Positions 9,906 through 21,555 are shown, counted from the stretch's first letter. The stretch is DNA of 64,000 nucleotides from Platanthera guangdongensis (GCA_039583875.1 CM077159.1:101013287-101077286), one strand, 5' to 3'. The notes: generated by a model not told the origin, from the letters alone. A program made the numbers and translations.

Positions 9906-12900
9906 ATGGCTGTGTCTGTTGCTGTTCTCGCCGCCATGAAGTTTGATGTTGGCTTCGACATCGACATGGAATCCTTCAGCACAACCGACCAGGTTTTTCA
10001 GGACATTATAGAGTTATTCAAAGAGCAGAATCTGGCAGCAATCATGACCACAAGGATTAAGCTTGCATCTGATGAGATTAAGGAATGGGTCTACACTGCC
10101 CACAATCAGGACAACTCCACCATTGTTGGGTCTATATCTGGCACTCAGGTACCCTTAACTCCAGCAATTTTAACAGAAGTTTTTGAGTTGAGAACTGGTG
10201 GAGATTCTGCTGACTTGTCTGGAGGAGTATACTGACCTGCTTGCCAGAATGGGTCATTCAGAGGCCAACCCTAGCAAGCTCTTGAAAAAGAACCTTTCTG
10301 TGGAATACAGATTCCTGGCAGATGTAGTTGGGAAAGTGCTACTAGCTAAGCACTCTGCTCATGATACAATCTCAAGGTATCAGCTCTGCCTCATGGGAGC
10401 CCTAGTAGACAGGAAGAATTTGAATTGGGGATAAGTATTCTTTGACATTATCAAGAAGAAGATAAACAAAAGTTTTGTAAACTTTGGAAGAATCATAGGG
10501 GTGTTTCTGCAGCATAGGTGCCCTGCACTGCTGGTCTCTTTTGGAATCCACATCAATGCATCCAAGAGACTGTCTTGTGCCCTGTTTGGTAAATGGGACA
10601 GATAAATCATCAAGCCTAGCAGACCCTCCTTCAGCACTCCTTCAGGCACCAGGACTCTCAGAGTCACTTCCCCACAGGTCTCTGCCCCTGCAGATGACCT
10701 GCCTGCTGATGTTTCTCCTCCTCCTCCAATTCCATCTCTTCTCATACCATCTACCATTCAAACTCCATCCACCATCATCATCTCCAGCCCCTCTCCAACA
10801 TCTACACCATCTCCAGTCCCTACTCTTCCCCTCACAGAAGACCAATTCCATCCATTATTCTCCTACCCTCAACCAGATATCACTTCATCACCCTCCATTC
10901 CTTCCTTCACCCTCATTGATGATTCATTTATGGATGATTCAACATCCTCTCCTCCTGAGCTACCCTCATCCTCAACATCTTATCAAGATCTTCTACAAGA
11001 GATCATTGTCCAACCCACATTCACCCCATCTATCTCCATCCCACTGTCCTCCATATCCACTTTACCCACACCTCAACCATCCCAGCCCCACTACTCCAGC
11101 TCTCCACTACCATCACCAACAGCTGCTCCTCCAGCTTCTACCTTTGCTCCAGTCACTACTGAGCAAGTAGACATTCCAGCCCTTGCTGACAGTCTGTATG
11201 AATTGCTAGCCCCCAGGCTATCTCTTCTTTTGGAGACCTCCTTGGCTCCATTACTCCTGTCAGTGGCAGCCCTCTCTGCCAGGCTCTCATCTCTATTTCC
11301 TCAGGCAGCCCCTTCAGCAGTGTGCCTTGATCCAGTCATGTCTGAATCTAGGCAGGGGGAGATGCCCTATGAAGTGAGTCTGCATGCTGCTGCTGTTGCT
11401 GCTGATTCTGTGAGCATGTCTGCTGCTGCTGCTATTGCTGTCTCTTCAGCTCCTGTTCTTGCTGCTGCTGCTGCTGTGTCTCAAGATCAAATTCCTCCTG
11501 CTGCAATCTTTGCATTAGACCTCAGGTCTTTGCTCTCAGAATTTGATTCTGCATACTTCAGATGTCTGCCAAAGACAAATGTTGTCCAGCCCCCAGAGGA
11601 TCTGTCCAAGGCCCTTGTGTCATTCTCTTACTGTGACCCAAGCATCATCACCTCATTTGTCCACTCAGTATATGCTGCTGCTTCTTCTGATGAAAGCATT
11701 GCTGTTGTTTCTGATGTTGCTGCCCCTACTGCTGCTGATATTTCTGTTACTGCTGTTGAGCCAATCACTAAGGAGATCCTTATGACAGAGGCACCTGAGT
11801 TTGAGCCTTCTGAAATTTTTGCTGATATCTCTGCTACTGATATTACTGTTAGTGAATCTGTTGCTGCTGCTGTTGTTACTGAACCTGCAATATCTGCTGT
11901 TGTTGTTACTGCTTCTACTTCAATTGCAACACCTTCTGTATCTGTTGCTGTCACTACTGTTACTGCTTCAACCTCTGCTGCTACACCCTCTGCTGCCTCA
12001 TTTGTTTCCATACAGCTCAAGAAAGATTTGATGAAGAAAATTGATGCCCTTTATGATGATCAGAGTTCTGAAAGTGATGAGTACAGAACAGACTCTGATG
12101 ATTCTTCTGCTACCATTGCCAGGAAAAGAAAGTCAAGGAGCAAAGCCATGAAGAGAGTACCTCCTGTCAAGGTCAAAGATAACAATGATATACCATACTA
12201 CATTCTTCATGATTGCCCTATCACTGAGCACTGGATGCAGTACTCTAAGAATCAACTGAAAGCAATGAAAAAGAAAAGGAAATATGAAAAGGGTTCTTCA
12301 CAATTCCATCACTCTCATCCTCCTTCACCACCTACTCCTGATGCAGGTGCAGGTGGAAGTTCAGCTGCTCAACCCCCTGCTATAAGTCAAGCTCCCTATC
12401 AGCCACATGCTAGATCCTATAATAGGGGAAGCCAATACAGGGGTTCTCAATCCAGGAGAGGAGGATACAGAGGCAATCAAAGAGATCTCCAGGTCTACTC
12501 CAAAGGATACTCAAGGCAACATCCATACTCCAGGGAAGGACAAATTTCAACTGATACCACCTCTGGTCCTTTTCCCTATAAATTAAGGGAAACTGTGTCA
12601 TCCAGGCCTCCTCAGGACATTCCTTCTAACAGATATGAGCCACCAGTACCTTTTGAAGACCCTGAGAACAATCCAGCTGATTGGACTGCAAGAATGAAAG
12701 AACTTGCTGCACTTGATCAGATCAAAAAGGCTAAAGAGTAAGGAAGAGATTCCTCTAATATCTCTACAATGTCTGAACAGAGGCAGAAAGAGCTAGAAAG
12801 ATATGCATCAAACAAATTTTTTGATTCTGACAGGTACATGGAACTGCATCCTGAAGCTGTAGTTCCCAGGCCTAAACAGCAAACCACTTTAGGTGCAGCA

Positions 12901-12924
12901 GATGATACTAGATCAAAGAAGTAA
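9906..12924 (+). pseudogene. Copia-A ORF3 (extra ORF after pol, SIRE-type), broken
   Basis: ATG at 9906 opens MAVSVAVLAAMKFD. The first ~200 residues form a compact domain (IIELFKEQN, then FLADVVGKVLLAKHSAHD and CLMGALVDRKNLNWG) that is related to ORF3 of Copia-E (FLSEIVEKVILCKPGGYD). A long Pro/Ser/Thr- and Ala/Val-rich low-complexity stretch follows (about 10650-12010). The end is basic and Gly/Arg/Tyr-rich (about 12120-12560). Such ORFs in SIRE-like elements have been called envelope-like. I see no clear signal peptide or membrane anchor, so that role is not supported here. Breaks are a frameshift near 10225, stops near 10434 and 10603, and TAA at 12739-12741 with the coding pattern continuing to 12924. 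Confidence 0.72.
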
Positions 12925-13136
12925 GCCCTCAATCCCAACAGAGAAATCAAACTTGTTAAGGGCAAGTAAAAGAAATGACAATGTAAGGTGACAATCTCTG
13001 TGATTTCTGATTATTATCTGGGATGATATATATATATCTCTGTGGTTCTGCTGTCCAGCTTTTCTTTTTGTTTTTCTGTTTTGCTGCTTGTATGTTATTT
13101 AATTTTTCCAAAGTCTGTAAATAGTAATCCTAACCC

Positions 13137-13150
13137 AAATAGGGGGAGAT
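13137..13150 (+). other. Copia-A polypurine tract
   Basis: AAATAGGGGGAGAT directly precedes the 3' LTR, the expected plus-strand primer site. Confidence 0.85.
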
Positions 13151-14687
13151 TGTTGGAACACCCTATTACTATTTTGGGTCAGGATCACTATGTCTCTAGG
13201 AAACCAATGTTTGACCTCTTGTATAGTCCTAAAGGTCAATTATATTTGAGTCTAAGGGTTAGAAGTTTAAGTTTGGAAGCTGCCCTCAAGACCAAGACTT
13301 TTTCAGTTTCAGACCAAGTCATATCGTCGAGCTCAGCACGACGATTCGTCGAACTCCGATCGACGATCGTCTAGCTCAACTTCGACAGATCGTCGAACTC
13401 CATTCGACGATCGCTGAGCTCAACTTCATCATATCGTCGAACTTCATTCGACGATCGGTGAGCTCAGTTCGACGATCTTGACTCAGCTTTGGATCTTTAT
13501 CTCTGAGCTCAGTTCGACGATCTTTGAGCTCAGATCGACGATATTTTGCTGCTGTATATATCCATATCGCTGAGCTCAGTTCAACGATAGCAGAGCTCAG
13601 TTCGACGTTTTCAGATGACTTCAAGGATGTTTCTAGATTCAAATTCAAATCAGTTAAGAAGTTATTCTGCAATTAATTCTGAAGATTTACTAGCCGTTTT
13701 CATTCATTTCTGGACCAAGTTTCAAGAGATTTTCAATGAATATTTTTATGAACTTTCCTCCAGAAGACATTTTTTGCAATTAAGGATGCAATTAATGCAG
13801 GCCAACGGCTATTCTTGACAGAGAATGTTTTTCCATCCAATATCAGAGAATAAAAGAGAAGAATTTTTTGAATCTCTAAGACAGATCACAGATACACAGA
13901 CACACAGACAGACATCAGTAATCTTCAGAACAAGAACAAAAATATTCTGTCTCAAAGAATTCTCAAGAACACACATCCAAGGAGATCAAGTTTTTCTGAA
14001 ATCCTCTGATCTCTCAGTCTCAAGTGTTCAAGGCCAACATATTTCAAGACTCCAGACATCCAACATTTCAGTTATTGCTGAAATCATCTATTGCTGGAGT
14101 TCAACTTTTGAAGGTCTATCACCCTACAGCAAAGCTTTTTTTCCTGAAGATCTCAAGGACTCAGGGGGAGCTTTGACACCATCAATCCACATAGTCTTCT
14201 CAGCTGATCTGAGAAAGAGAAGACTTCCATCACTCTCTCACCCCCATCTCTGTAAAGGGTTTCTCAAACTCCCTTCAAAAGTTTGAGTTTGGTTTTTGAG
14301 CACCTTGTCAAAAGCTCATTGGTGGCAAGACACCTGATCAAAAAATCTGATTTGGTTTTTGAGCACCTTATCAAAAGCTCATTGGTGCCCAGGACACCTG
14401 ATCAACTCATCCTGCAGTGGATTCCTACCTAGGGTGGTAGAAGAGTGGATGTACCCAAGTTTAGGGGAACCACTATATTTCTTTGTGTCTTCTGGTTTTG
14501 TTTGTCTTTATTTTTGTTTCTGGCTGTGATTATTCTGTGATTAGCTTTTGATTAGTTTAGTTCTGTGATTAGATTTATAATTGCTTCTCTGCTCACTCAC
14601 ATTACAACCATTGTTGTAAAAAATTTTAAAGCATCATATACTCTATTCACCCCCCTATAGAGTATATCAGATCTAGCTGCTCTTTCA
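13151..14687 (+). repeat. Copia-A 3' LTR
   Basis: It starts TGTTGGAACACC and ends CTCTTTCA, followed by the duplication GAGAG. It is the same length as the 5' LTR. The C-loop hairpin is at 14636-14667. Confidence 0.93.
13323..13608 (+). promoter_or_regulatory. Copia-A U3 dyad array, 3' LTR copy
   Basis: It has the same half-site order as 2749-3034 with few changes. The half-sites are preserved better than the flanking sequence. The TATA-like box is at 13555-13561. Confidence 0.75.
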
Positions 14688-16990
14688 GAGAGAATCTGTT
14701 CGGCCCCAAAAGGGGAGAGCAGACGATCATCCCATTGGCCCGCTTCATCCAGAAAATCCGCCACAAGGTTTGGTAGAGTTTAAACATCCACAAAGGTGGG
14801 CCACTTGGAAAATGGGAGGGGGCCGAGCCAGGCATTATTTAATGATGAGACCAAAAATCCTGTCCCAATCATCCAGAACGTGTTCCGCGCCATCAAATCT
14901 GAGCCAAGGCAAATAGATTTCCAGATTTTTGATTATGATCGCTTGCGGTTGAATAGGTCCGATTTTCCATATTTGCTCCCGAACGTGCGTACCAAGAGGG
15001 AATCTTCCTTTCTAAGAACACGAGCCGCACATTTGCCCATACAAACATTCTTCCATACAACCATATTTTTTATTCCAAGACCACCCTTATCTTTGGGTAG
15101 GCAAATGTTATCCCATCGTGCATAGTGTATGGCTCCTTTAATTTCAGTTCCAAGCCATAGGAAATTTTTGAGGAAGGAATTAATTTTAAATATAACCGAG
15201 GCCGGCATGGGGGAGTTTGCAAGCACGTGGAGTGGAATCGCCGCCAACGAGCTTTTTATTAATGCAGTCCGGCCGGCCAAAGAGAGATGGCGCGCCCCCT
15301 AGCTTCTGATTTTCGTGGTCATATTCTCTAGTCGCTAGTCCGGGATCTCCCAGGACGAAGTTTGATGCCCAGGTAGCTAAGGGCATTGACTCTTTTATGT
15401 CCAAGTTTGTGAAGGATGCTCGTTCTTGGGCTTGGCAGGACCTTTGGTCCAAAGAGGATGTTGGATTTATTAGCATTCACTACCTCACCCGAGAGAGCAA
15501 TAATGATTGAGGATGGCAGATAATTCCATGGCAGTGCCAGTTGTCGCCATGCCAAATAGAAGGGTATCGTCAGCAAATAACAAGTGTGAAATTTTTTGAG
15601 CTGATGGACATACCTTAATTCCCAAACCTGGGTGATGGCTTTGCTTGATAAGAATAGACAGGAATTCTGAGCATAAAATGAATAAATATGATGATAGAGG
15701 GCAGCCATGTCTTAGGCCGCAAGAGGCATTGATCCATTCAGATTAAATCTCATTGATGAGAAGGTCATATCTTGGGGAGGTGATACCCTCCATAATTAAA
15801 TTTGTCCATGCCGGCGGAAGTTGAAAGACTGAAGAACACGTCTAACAAAATTCCATTGGATTCTGTCAAAAGTTTTTTCCATGTCGAGTTTGATTGCCAT
15901 ATACCCGCTCTTACTTTCCGTCGTATGTAAGCGATGGAGAATTTCTTGCGCCACTAAACAGTGGTCGGAGAGCAATCGCCACGGGACAAATGCCGCTTGC
16001 ACTTCGGAAATCAGATTATGTAGTAGTGGATTCATTCTATTGGCAATAATTTTGGATGTTACCTTATAGATCGACGAGGAAAGGCGAATCGGCCTGAATA
16101 GTTCTGGCTTGTTGGCTGGGGAGCACTTTGGGATAAGCATAATTAGAGTGTCCTTCCAATTCTGTTCCATTCGCCCGGTCCTGAAGAAATCCTTGATTGC
16201 GGCAGTAATTTTGGGTGTTGTGAAGTCCCAAAAATAAGTAAAGAACATATGCGTAACCCCGTCAAAGCCCGGGGCTTTATTACGGCCGAACGAGAAGACG
16301 ACATGCTTGATCTCAACATCCGTAATGGGCACAAAAGAGTTTGGGCCAGCGCATCATTTATAATGTTTGGCGGCCTTGGCAGCTCATCATCTGGCGTTGC
16401 GTCATCTAGAGACCATCTTGAAGAGTTCTTGACAAATTCTTGCTAGATTATAGATTGATCAGTGATTACTTGCTCACCAAGGCAAATAGAAAAAAATCAT
16501 GTTCCCGTGCTTTCGCTGAGTCGCAGCCGCATGTAAGAAAGCGGAAGTTTGATCCCCATGAGTATTCCAGTTGCATTTCGCACGCTGCCACGACCATGTA
16601 TCAAGATTTGTTTCGATTTCATTATAATTAGTCACAAGTCCCCTAAGAGTCATCAGTTCCGAGTCATCCATAGATCTGCATGCTAAGTAGCTGGATATGC
16701 TTTATTTCTTCTTCAATATTTTTTGCCTTTTCATCTTCAATCTTGTCATTGAATTTGCTCCATCGGCGAGCGCCTTAATGGTTCTCGCACATTTATCCGC
16801 CAAAATTTTTCCAGGACTACCAACCGCCGCTTTTATCCAGGACCCCCGTGCCACCGAGAATGCGTTTGGCGCCGAAAGCCAAACCTCTTCAAATTTTAGA
16901 CGTCCCGCGGAATTATACTGTATTTTATCAATTTCTCAGATTATTGGAGAGTGGTCTGAAGTAATTCTAGCAAGGTGATGGACAATGGAG
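14688..16990 (-). pseudogene. LINE-1 ORF2: reverse transcriptase region
   Basis: Read from 16990 down, a linker contains WSWQRAKCNWNTHGDQTSAF. RT motifs follow: KAPGFDGVTHMFF and LIMLIPKCSPANKPELFRPI near 16280-16120, then AFVPWRLLSDHCLVAQEIL and MAIKLDMEKTFDRI near 15990-15860. The rest of the palm and thumb is scattered over frames down to 14933, ending AGRTALIKSSLAAIPLHVL. LINE-3 is a close relative. Many frameshifts are present. Copia-A inserted at 14687 cuts the ORF before zf-RVT. Confidence 0.82.
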
Positions 16991-17000
16991 CCCGGAAAAG

Positions 17001-17627
17001 TCAAAAGTGCCGACGAGTTGAGCAATACCCGGTCAAGCCTGGAGAGGATTCTTGTTGTTGGGGCATGTTATTGCACCAGGTGTAGACATTCCCAGTGAAT
17101 GGGACTTCATGAAGATTGCATAATGAGATAAAGTTGGCAAATTCCAGCGGCCCTTTGTTTAGGTTGACCCCGCTCCCGCCCCTTTTTTCAGCGGCCCGGA
17201 GAACGCAATTAAAATCTCCGCCAATAATGGTGGGAATAGACATGTCCAGCTGAGAGAATTCGTCCCACACCTCCCGTCGGCGGTGGAAATACTTACTAGC
17301 ATAGACTGCTCCTAGCGGCCATACGGTTCCTAGCGGTGATAGGACGGACGCAATTATAAATTGCTGATTTTTAATTATGTTGCTAACCTTTATTATGTCC
17401 TCGAGCCAAAGAAAAGCAATTCCTCCAGATTTTCCACGGGAGGGGACATACTCAAAATTCCAGTGCCGCCCAACAAGCTTGTCAATGTCCCGACGAATGA
17501 ATGACTGTCTACGAGTTTCCAATAGTAAGATAGCAATGGGGTGGTGCCTTCTAACAAGCTGCTGCAGATATGCACGGGAGGCGAGCTTGCTAGCCCCCCG
17601 ACAATTCCAAAAAAGTATGCCCGTCAT
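17001..17627 (-). pseudogene. LINE-1 ORF2 N-terminus: AP-type endonuclease
   Basis: ATG at 17627 opens MTGILFWNCRGASK, the usual start of plant LINE ORF2. Endonuclease motifs are FWNCRG, LLLETRR, GKSGGIAFLW, GAVYA, IPTIIGGDFNCVL and FTWCNN-like VYTWCNN. The frame shifts near 17040. The enzyme would nick target DNA to start reverse transcription. Here the target was 18S rDNA. The domain aligns along its whole length with the LINE-3 copy at 28529-29456. Confidence 0.85.
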
Positions 17628-17912
17628 TGATGTGTAGGGGAAAACCCAGCTGCATCAGATTGAATCTCCGATTTCTTATGCTTGTTCTTCCTTTGCTATT
17701 TTCTGGAAAGGGAACGGGAGTGATGAGAAACAATCTCCGGCCTGGACGTCATCTTGGAGGGTTTCTTCTGTGTAAAAATTGTTCTCTTGGTGGTTATTTT
17801 CTGGCGGGCTTGCTTGTTTTTGTACAGCATCTGAAATTTTTTCCTGGATTTCATCATCACTTGAGTCTGCACCATTATCGCTAGTATTATTGGGGGGACA
17901 GGCTTTAACCGG

Positions 17913-19335
17913 CTATTGTACTAGCAGGTCCGGCACAATAGTTTCCGTTGCTTCAACATCGGGCGGGGAATGAGAGTTTTCTGCAGCAGCATCATGCAAA
18001 GCTTGAAGATCTGGAACCTTTTTGGAGTTATCTGGGGGGATTTTAGCGGCTGTCCTGTCTTTCCGAACCCAAACATGCCGGCCCTCCGGCAAATTCTGTG
18101 CTTTTTTCTTTGGTTTCCTAGATTCAATGCAAGTCCAGCCATCGAAACTAGCTTTTGGGTCAATGGGGACATCACCCGCAGTTCCTTTAGGTGCCGGGGC
18201 AGGGGAGCAGGGGTCATCGCCATGGGCTGCTAATCCACATTCAATACAAATTGACGGGATTCCCTCGTAAATTATCTTTTGGAAAAAATTTCCGATGGCT
18301 TTGTTGTTAAGCCAGAGCCCACCCTGTAATGGCTTTGCTAAGTTTCTCCAAACACAAACTCGAGTAAATAGCGTTTGTGATAAAAATTTTGTGAATGCAT
18401 CGATATAGAGAGGATCACCGATCGCCGTCGCGATCCTTCGTAAATTCTTTCCCCTCAAAATTGGAGCGGCAAACAAGGGAAGCGAATCCACGTCGAGACC
18501 CACAGTTGGGGATTGTAGGATGGGATAAAGCTATCGGACCATTGATCTAAACCAACAACACAGCCCGCCACGTGCCAGGGCCCTCCAAACCACACTCGAT
18601 CTCTAATTTCTTCATAGGAGCCCCACTTGTCATGCAACTGTTTTGATAATCATTCAACCTGAAAGTTCATACCCACCACGCGCCCAACCAGTGCATTTTC
18701 AAATTTTGTTCGAATAATGGCTGTTTCATTCTCATTTAGAGTTATGACCCCATTTTTTGAATAACTTTCTTCGGGTTCTGGTTGCATAGTGAATTCCAAG
18801 GGGGCATGACGGGCCCAAACATGAGGCAATTTTGACGGGGCTGGAGGATTTGTGCAGGCTGAATTGGCGGGCCAGTACACGAGGAAGCTAACGGTTGCTG
18901 GAGTTCCGGCATTGGGGTACCACCAGAGGTACCATAGATTTGCATTAAGGCATCAACGGATCCAGAAGCAAAAGGCCTGTCCAGGTGATTCAGCGAGCTT
19001 GGAGTCAATGGCTTCGAAAGGTTTACAAAATCTGGACGGTTCTCAGCGGCATTTAAGCAAACATCTTCTGGGCAACTTTGCTCAGAGGAATTTTCTTCTT
19101 GGTCAGATGTTAGCAGAGCATCCATGGCAGCTCTTGAAGATATTGATCGGCGCGAAGAGGGAGAAGACTCATCCGGACAGTTATTAGCCTCGGAAGCAGC
19201 CAATGGTAAGGATGGGGGAATCAGGCTCGGCACATTCTCCAATAAAGGAGAAGCTAGTTCCTTACGCGGAACCTTTGAACAGGAATTTGGCAAAAGAATT
19301 GCGTTCGCCGGCTTTCTACTTCGATTGGATCGCAT
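17913..19335 (-). pseudogene. LINE-1 ORF1: nucleic-acid-binding protein with zinc knuckle
   Basis: Three overlapping frames make one protein. The N-terminal part (19335-18742) is Ser/Pro-rich and includes RPFASGSVDALMQIYGT, matching RPFIPGSVNTLMNACG in LINE-3. The middle (18880-18503) has ALVGRVVGMNFQVE, VWFGGPWHVAGCVVGLDQW and WIRFPCLPLQFW, the plant LINE ORF1 fold (DUF4283-like). The C-terminal part holds a knuckle CIECGLAAHGDDPC. At least two frameshifts and stops are present. Coding pattern continues past the TAG at 17913 toward 17650. Confidence 0.78.
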
Positions 19336-19349
19336 GCCAATTGGCTTTT

Positions 19350-20738
19350 GACAGACCTATAAAAACTAAGCCTTAGTCATAAAACCCTTCCTCAGTGACG
19401 TTGGGCTTGGGGAAGCCTTAGCTTCACTTAGCTCATCACCTCTTTCGACCGGTTGGTTTCCGTAATCGAGATTAAGGGGAAGACGGGGACAACTCTTTCA
19501 ATTAGGTTAGTTCCTTTCTAACCTGAGGCATGAACACCTTGTGGGCTCATAGTAGTATGCCCCGTATGTCTGGCAAACCTTCTTCCTCCTTAATCTTTAG
19601 CTGAACACGAGTTCGCGGAGGTGTAATGAGTTGGGATGGATCGAACTTTCCTACTTCGGGCTCTGTTACCAGAGGATGCCGCTTCATCAGCTTTGCGCTC
19701 ATGTGAAATGATGAAATCCCGAAAGTCTTCCCTTCTCTGCTTCATGCATTGCCGCTCGATATACTCTTGCATTTCGATCATGCGATAGCTTTGGTCAGGG
19801 TCTTCTGGAGGTGATTCTTCCACTGACTCGCAAGGTATAGAGTTGACAGCTGTGGTCACTTCTGTGAGTAGACGCATCATGGGGCCCGGCCCAGTGGGAG
19901 GGTCAGTGGACCACTGTGGATGAGGTATCATTTCATTGGAGGTGGAGCTAGAGCCGCCATGTTTCTTCTCGGGTAAAGGACAAGAGTTTCAAACTTTCGG
20001 GTCTCCGAGAAGGTCTACCGCCCCGTGGGGATCTCCTGCTTCATCTCGTTCCCGTCATTTTTGCTGAGTTGTTTTCTTAGCTACAAGTCTCTTTTTTAGT
20101 AGTAGTACTTCCCTATCCGGTCTACTAATTCTAGCAGAGCAAAGCATCCCTAAGCTCTCTAGTTCATTACTAACCAAATCCTTGAGAAAAAGCAAGGTGA
20201 TCCGTAGGCTCGACCAGCCCTTGAACCTCACCCTCGGAGAGAGGCAAAAGCGAAACCGGGATATCCAGTCCTTTTAGTAGGGCAGAAAGCCGGGGATCCG
20301 GGAGGTAGGAAAGTGATTTTCTCAATACGTACCGAAGTGGGGAGAGCAAGGGAAGGCAGACTGTATAGGTAGAGTACTGGGATTGAACTCGAATATAGAA
20401 TATAGAGTCTCAAATCTATAGGTTAATATAGTGGACTTTATTAGAATAATGAGAATATGGCATGAAATGAAGCTGTGATGACCTCTTTCCTGGGCTCTGC
20501 TCGCTCGTCTACGCTCCGACTCAGTCAAAATGGAAACTCTCGCCTTGCTTGAAAAAGATGAGTCAAAAACTTCGCCGCGTAGGACCGGAACTGTCTCGGC
20601 AAAGGAAAGAGGAAAAGCAGGGGCTAAGCCTGATCTTTATATATTAGTAATCGCAGTAGAGATTCAAGTAGATTGAATTCATCTTTTAAAAGAAGAGTCT
20701 ATATACGCGATTTAAGGCTGGGGTCAAAGGGATCTATC
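19350..20738. other. Organelle-like (possible mitochondrial) insert within LINE-1
   Basis: This block separates LINE-1 ORF1 from its 5'UTR. It has no similarity to the LINEs or LTR elements here. Its style (patches such as AGAAAGCCGGGGATCCGG and GATATCCAGTCC, no repeats) reminds me of plant mitochondrial DNA, but I recognise no organellar gene. Right-hand bases run into telomere-like repeats at 20739. Confidence 0.35.
19590..19931 (-). CDS. Unrecognised 113-codon ORF in the organelle-like insert
   Basis: The frame opens MIPHPQWSTDPPTGPG, has an acidic stretch EESPPEDPDQSYRMIEMQEY and a charged helix RQCMKQRREDFRDFIISHERK, then a basic tail. It reads like a real soluble peptide rather than noise. 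I do not recognise the family. It could be an organellar ORF carried in with the insert. There is no evidence of expression. Confidence 0.25.
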   Translation of the reverse strand: MIPHPQWSTDPPTGPGPMMRLLTEVTTAVNSIPCESVEESPPEDPDQSYRMIEMQEYIERQCMKQRREDFRDFIISHERKADEAASSGNRARSRKVRSIPTHYTSANSCSAKD

Positions 20739-21147
20739 CCTAAACCTAAACCCGAACCCCCCGAACCCCCCGAACCCCCCGAACCCCCCGAACCCCCCGC
20801 GGCCCCGCGGCCCCGCGGCCCCGCGGCCCCGCGGCCCCGCGGCCCCGCGGCCCCGCGGCCCCGCGCCCCGCGCCCGCCCCGCGCCCCGCGCCCCGCGCCC
20901 CGCGCCCCGCGCCCCGCGAGACCCCCCCCCCGCCCCCCGACCCCCCGACCCCCCGACCCCCCGACCCCCCGACCCCGACCCCCGACCCCCGACCCCCGAC
21001 CCCCGACCCCCGACCCCCGACCCCCGACCCCCGACCCCCGACCCCCGACCCCCGACCCCCGACCCCCGACCCCGAGACCCTAAAACCCTAAACCCTAAAC
21101 CCTAAATCCTAAATCCTAAACCCAAAACCCTAAACCCTAAACCCTAA
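20739..21147. repeat. Telomere-like CCCTAAA repeats joined to GC-rich microsatellites
   Basis: Left to right: a few CCTAAA-like units, (CCCCCCGAA)n of 9 nt, (CCCCGCGG)n of 8 nt, (CCCCGCG)n of 7 nt, (CCCCCCGA)n of 8 nt, (CCCCCGA)n of 7 nt from about 20980 to 21075, then degenerate plant telomere units CCCTAAA/CCTAAAT to 21147. The G-rich strand is the - strand. The block is bounded by LINE-1 5'UTR on the right. It is very G4-prone. The coding frame through it is an artefact of the repeats. Confidence 0.9.
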
Positions 21148-21475
21148 ACTTTGCGCTTTTTGCGCATGGCGCCAAAGCCCCAAGGCCACAACACACAGAA
21201 GAACACCAAAATAGAAGGAAACTGGGCAGAACTTCCCCAATAGGAAGTAAAAAAAATTACCTGCAGCAAGCACCAAGAAATCCGATCAAAGCTCCAGCAC
21301 CCCGCCGCCCCAGCAAGACACCGCCAACCCCGCACCACACCAGCAGCACCCGCACAGCACGCCGCGCACAACCCGCAGCCACCGTTGCAGGCCGCCCCAC
21401 ACGCAGCAACGTCGCCACCGCTCCCTCACTTTTTCTCACTAGAAACACACTCCAATCTCTAGAAACAATCTCTAG
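21148..21475 (-). other. LINE-1 5'UTR
   Basis: Read on the - strand it shares the order and short blocks of the LINE-3 5'UTR (31110-31356): TCTAGAGATTGGAG, TTCTAGTGAGA, a CAC/GC-rich middle and GGGCTTTGG. It ends at the target copy 21476-21494, so it is the true 5' end of LINE-1, detached from ORF1 by the telomere/organelle-like block. Confidence 0.65.
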
Positions 21476-21494
21476 AAAGTTTTTGAGTTCCTTG
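21476..21494. repeat. 18S target-site copy 2 (between LINE-1 and LINE-2)
   Basis: AAAGTTTTTGAGTTCCTTG differs from the 18S sequence at 54770-54788 at two positions. It is sandwiched between the 5' end of LINE-1 and the 3' end of LINE-2, with no other 18S sequence around it. Confidence 0.75.
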
Positions 21495-21555
21495 ATAATT
21501 GCATTAGCATCATAAAGTGCGGAGAAAAGAAAATACAAGAGTTACACACTTGGCA

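Larger units (their letters stand above)
2577..14687 (+). mobile_element. Copia-A: full-length SIRE-like Ty1/Copia element with ORF3
   Basis: Both LTRs are 1537 bp by my count and start TGTTG and end TTTCA. The flanking duplication GAGAG is at 2572-2576 and 14688-14692. The order is LTR, Met-tRNA PBS, gag, pol (protease, integrase, RT, RNase H), a motif-packed leader, a large third ORF, PPT, LTR. A long ORF after pol is the hallmark of the SIRE/Maximus-type Copia lineage. I count roughly three dozen LTR-LTR differences (a little over 2%), so it is older than Copia-B and -C. Gag, pol and ORF3 all carry stops or frameshifts. Confidence 0.92.
1449..21475 (-). mobile_element. LINE-1: L1-type non-LTR retrotransposon inserted in 18S, interrupted
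   Basis: This is a - strand LINE whose order, read from high to low coordinates, is 5'UTR, ORF1 with a zinc knuckle, and ORF2 with endonuclease, reverse transcriptase, zf-RVT and RNase H. It is split by Copia-A (2577-14687) and by a telomere/organelle-like block (19350-21147). Both ends touch copies of the same 18S target (1431-1448 and 21476-21494). The 3' end reads TA-rich sequence into the target without a poly(A) tail. Its 5' terminal bases resemble those of LINE-3 (both have TCTAGAGATTG and TTCTAGTGAGA), so they are the same family. Several frameshifts and stops make it inactive. Confidence 0.85.

Noticed and set aside
20340..20440. Possible organellar tRNA (GGGATTGAACTCGAATATAG)
   Set aside because: I could not fold a cloverleaf with acceptor and anticodon stems from the surrounding bases.
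20673..21083. 136-codon Pro/Arg-rich ORF
   Set aside because: It is a translation of GC-rich microsatellites with no start context and no protein-like sequence.
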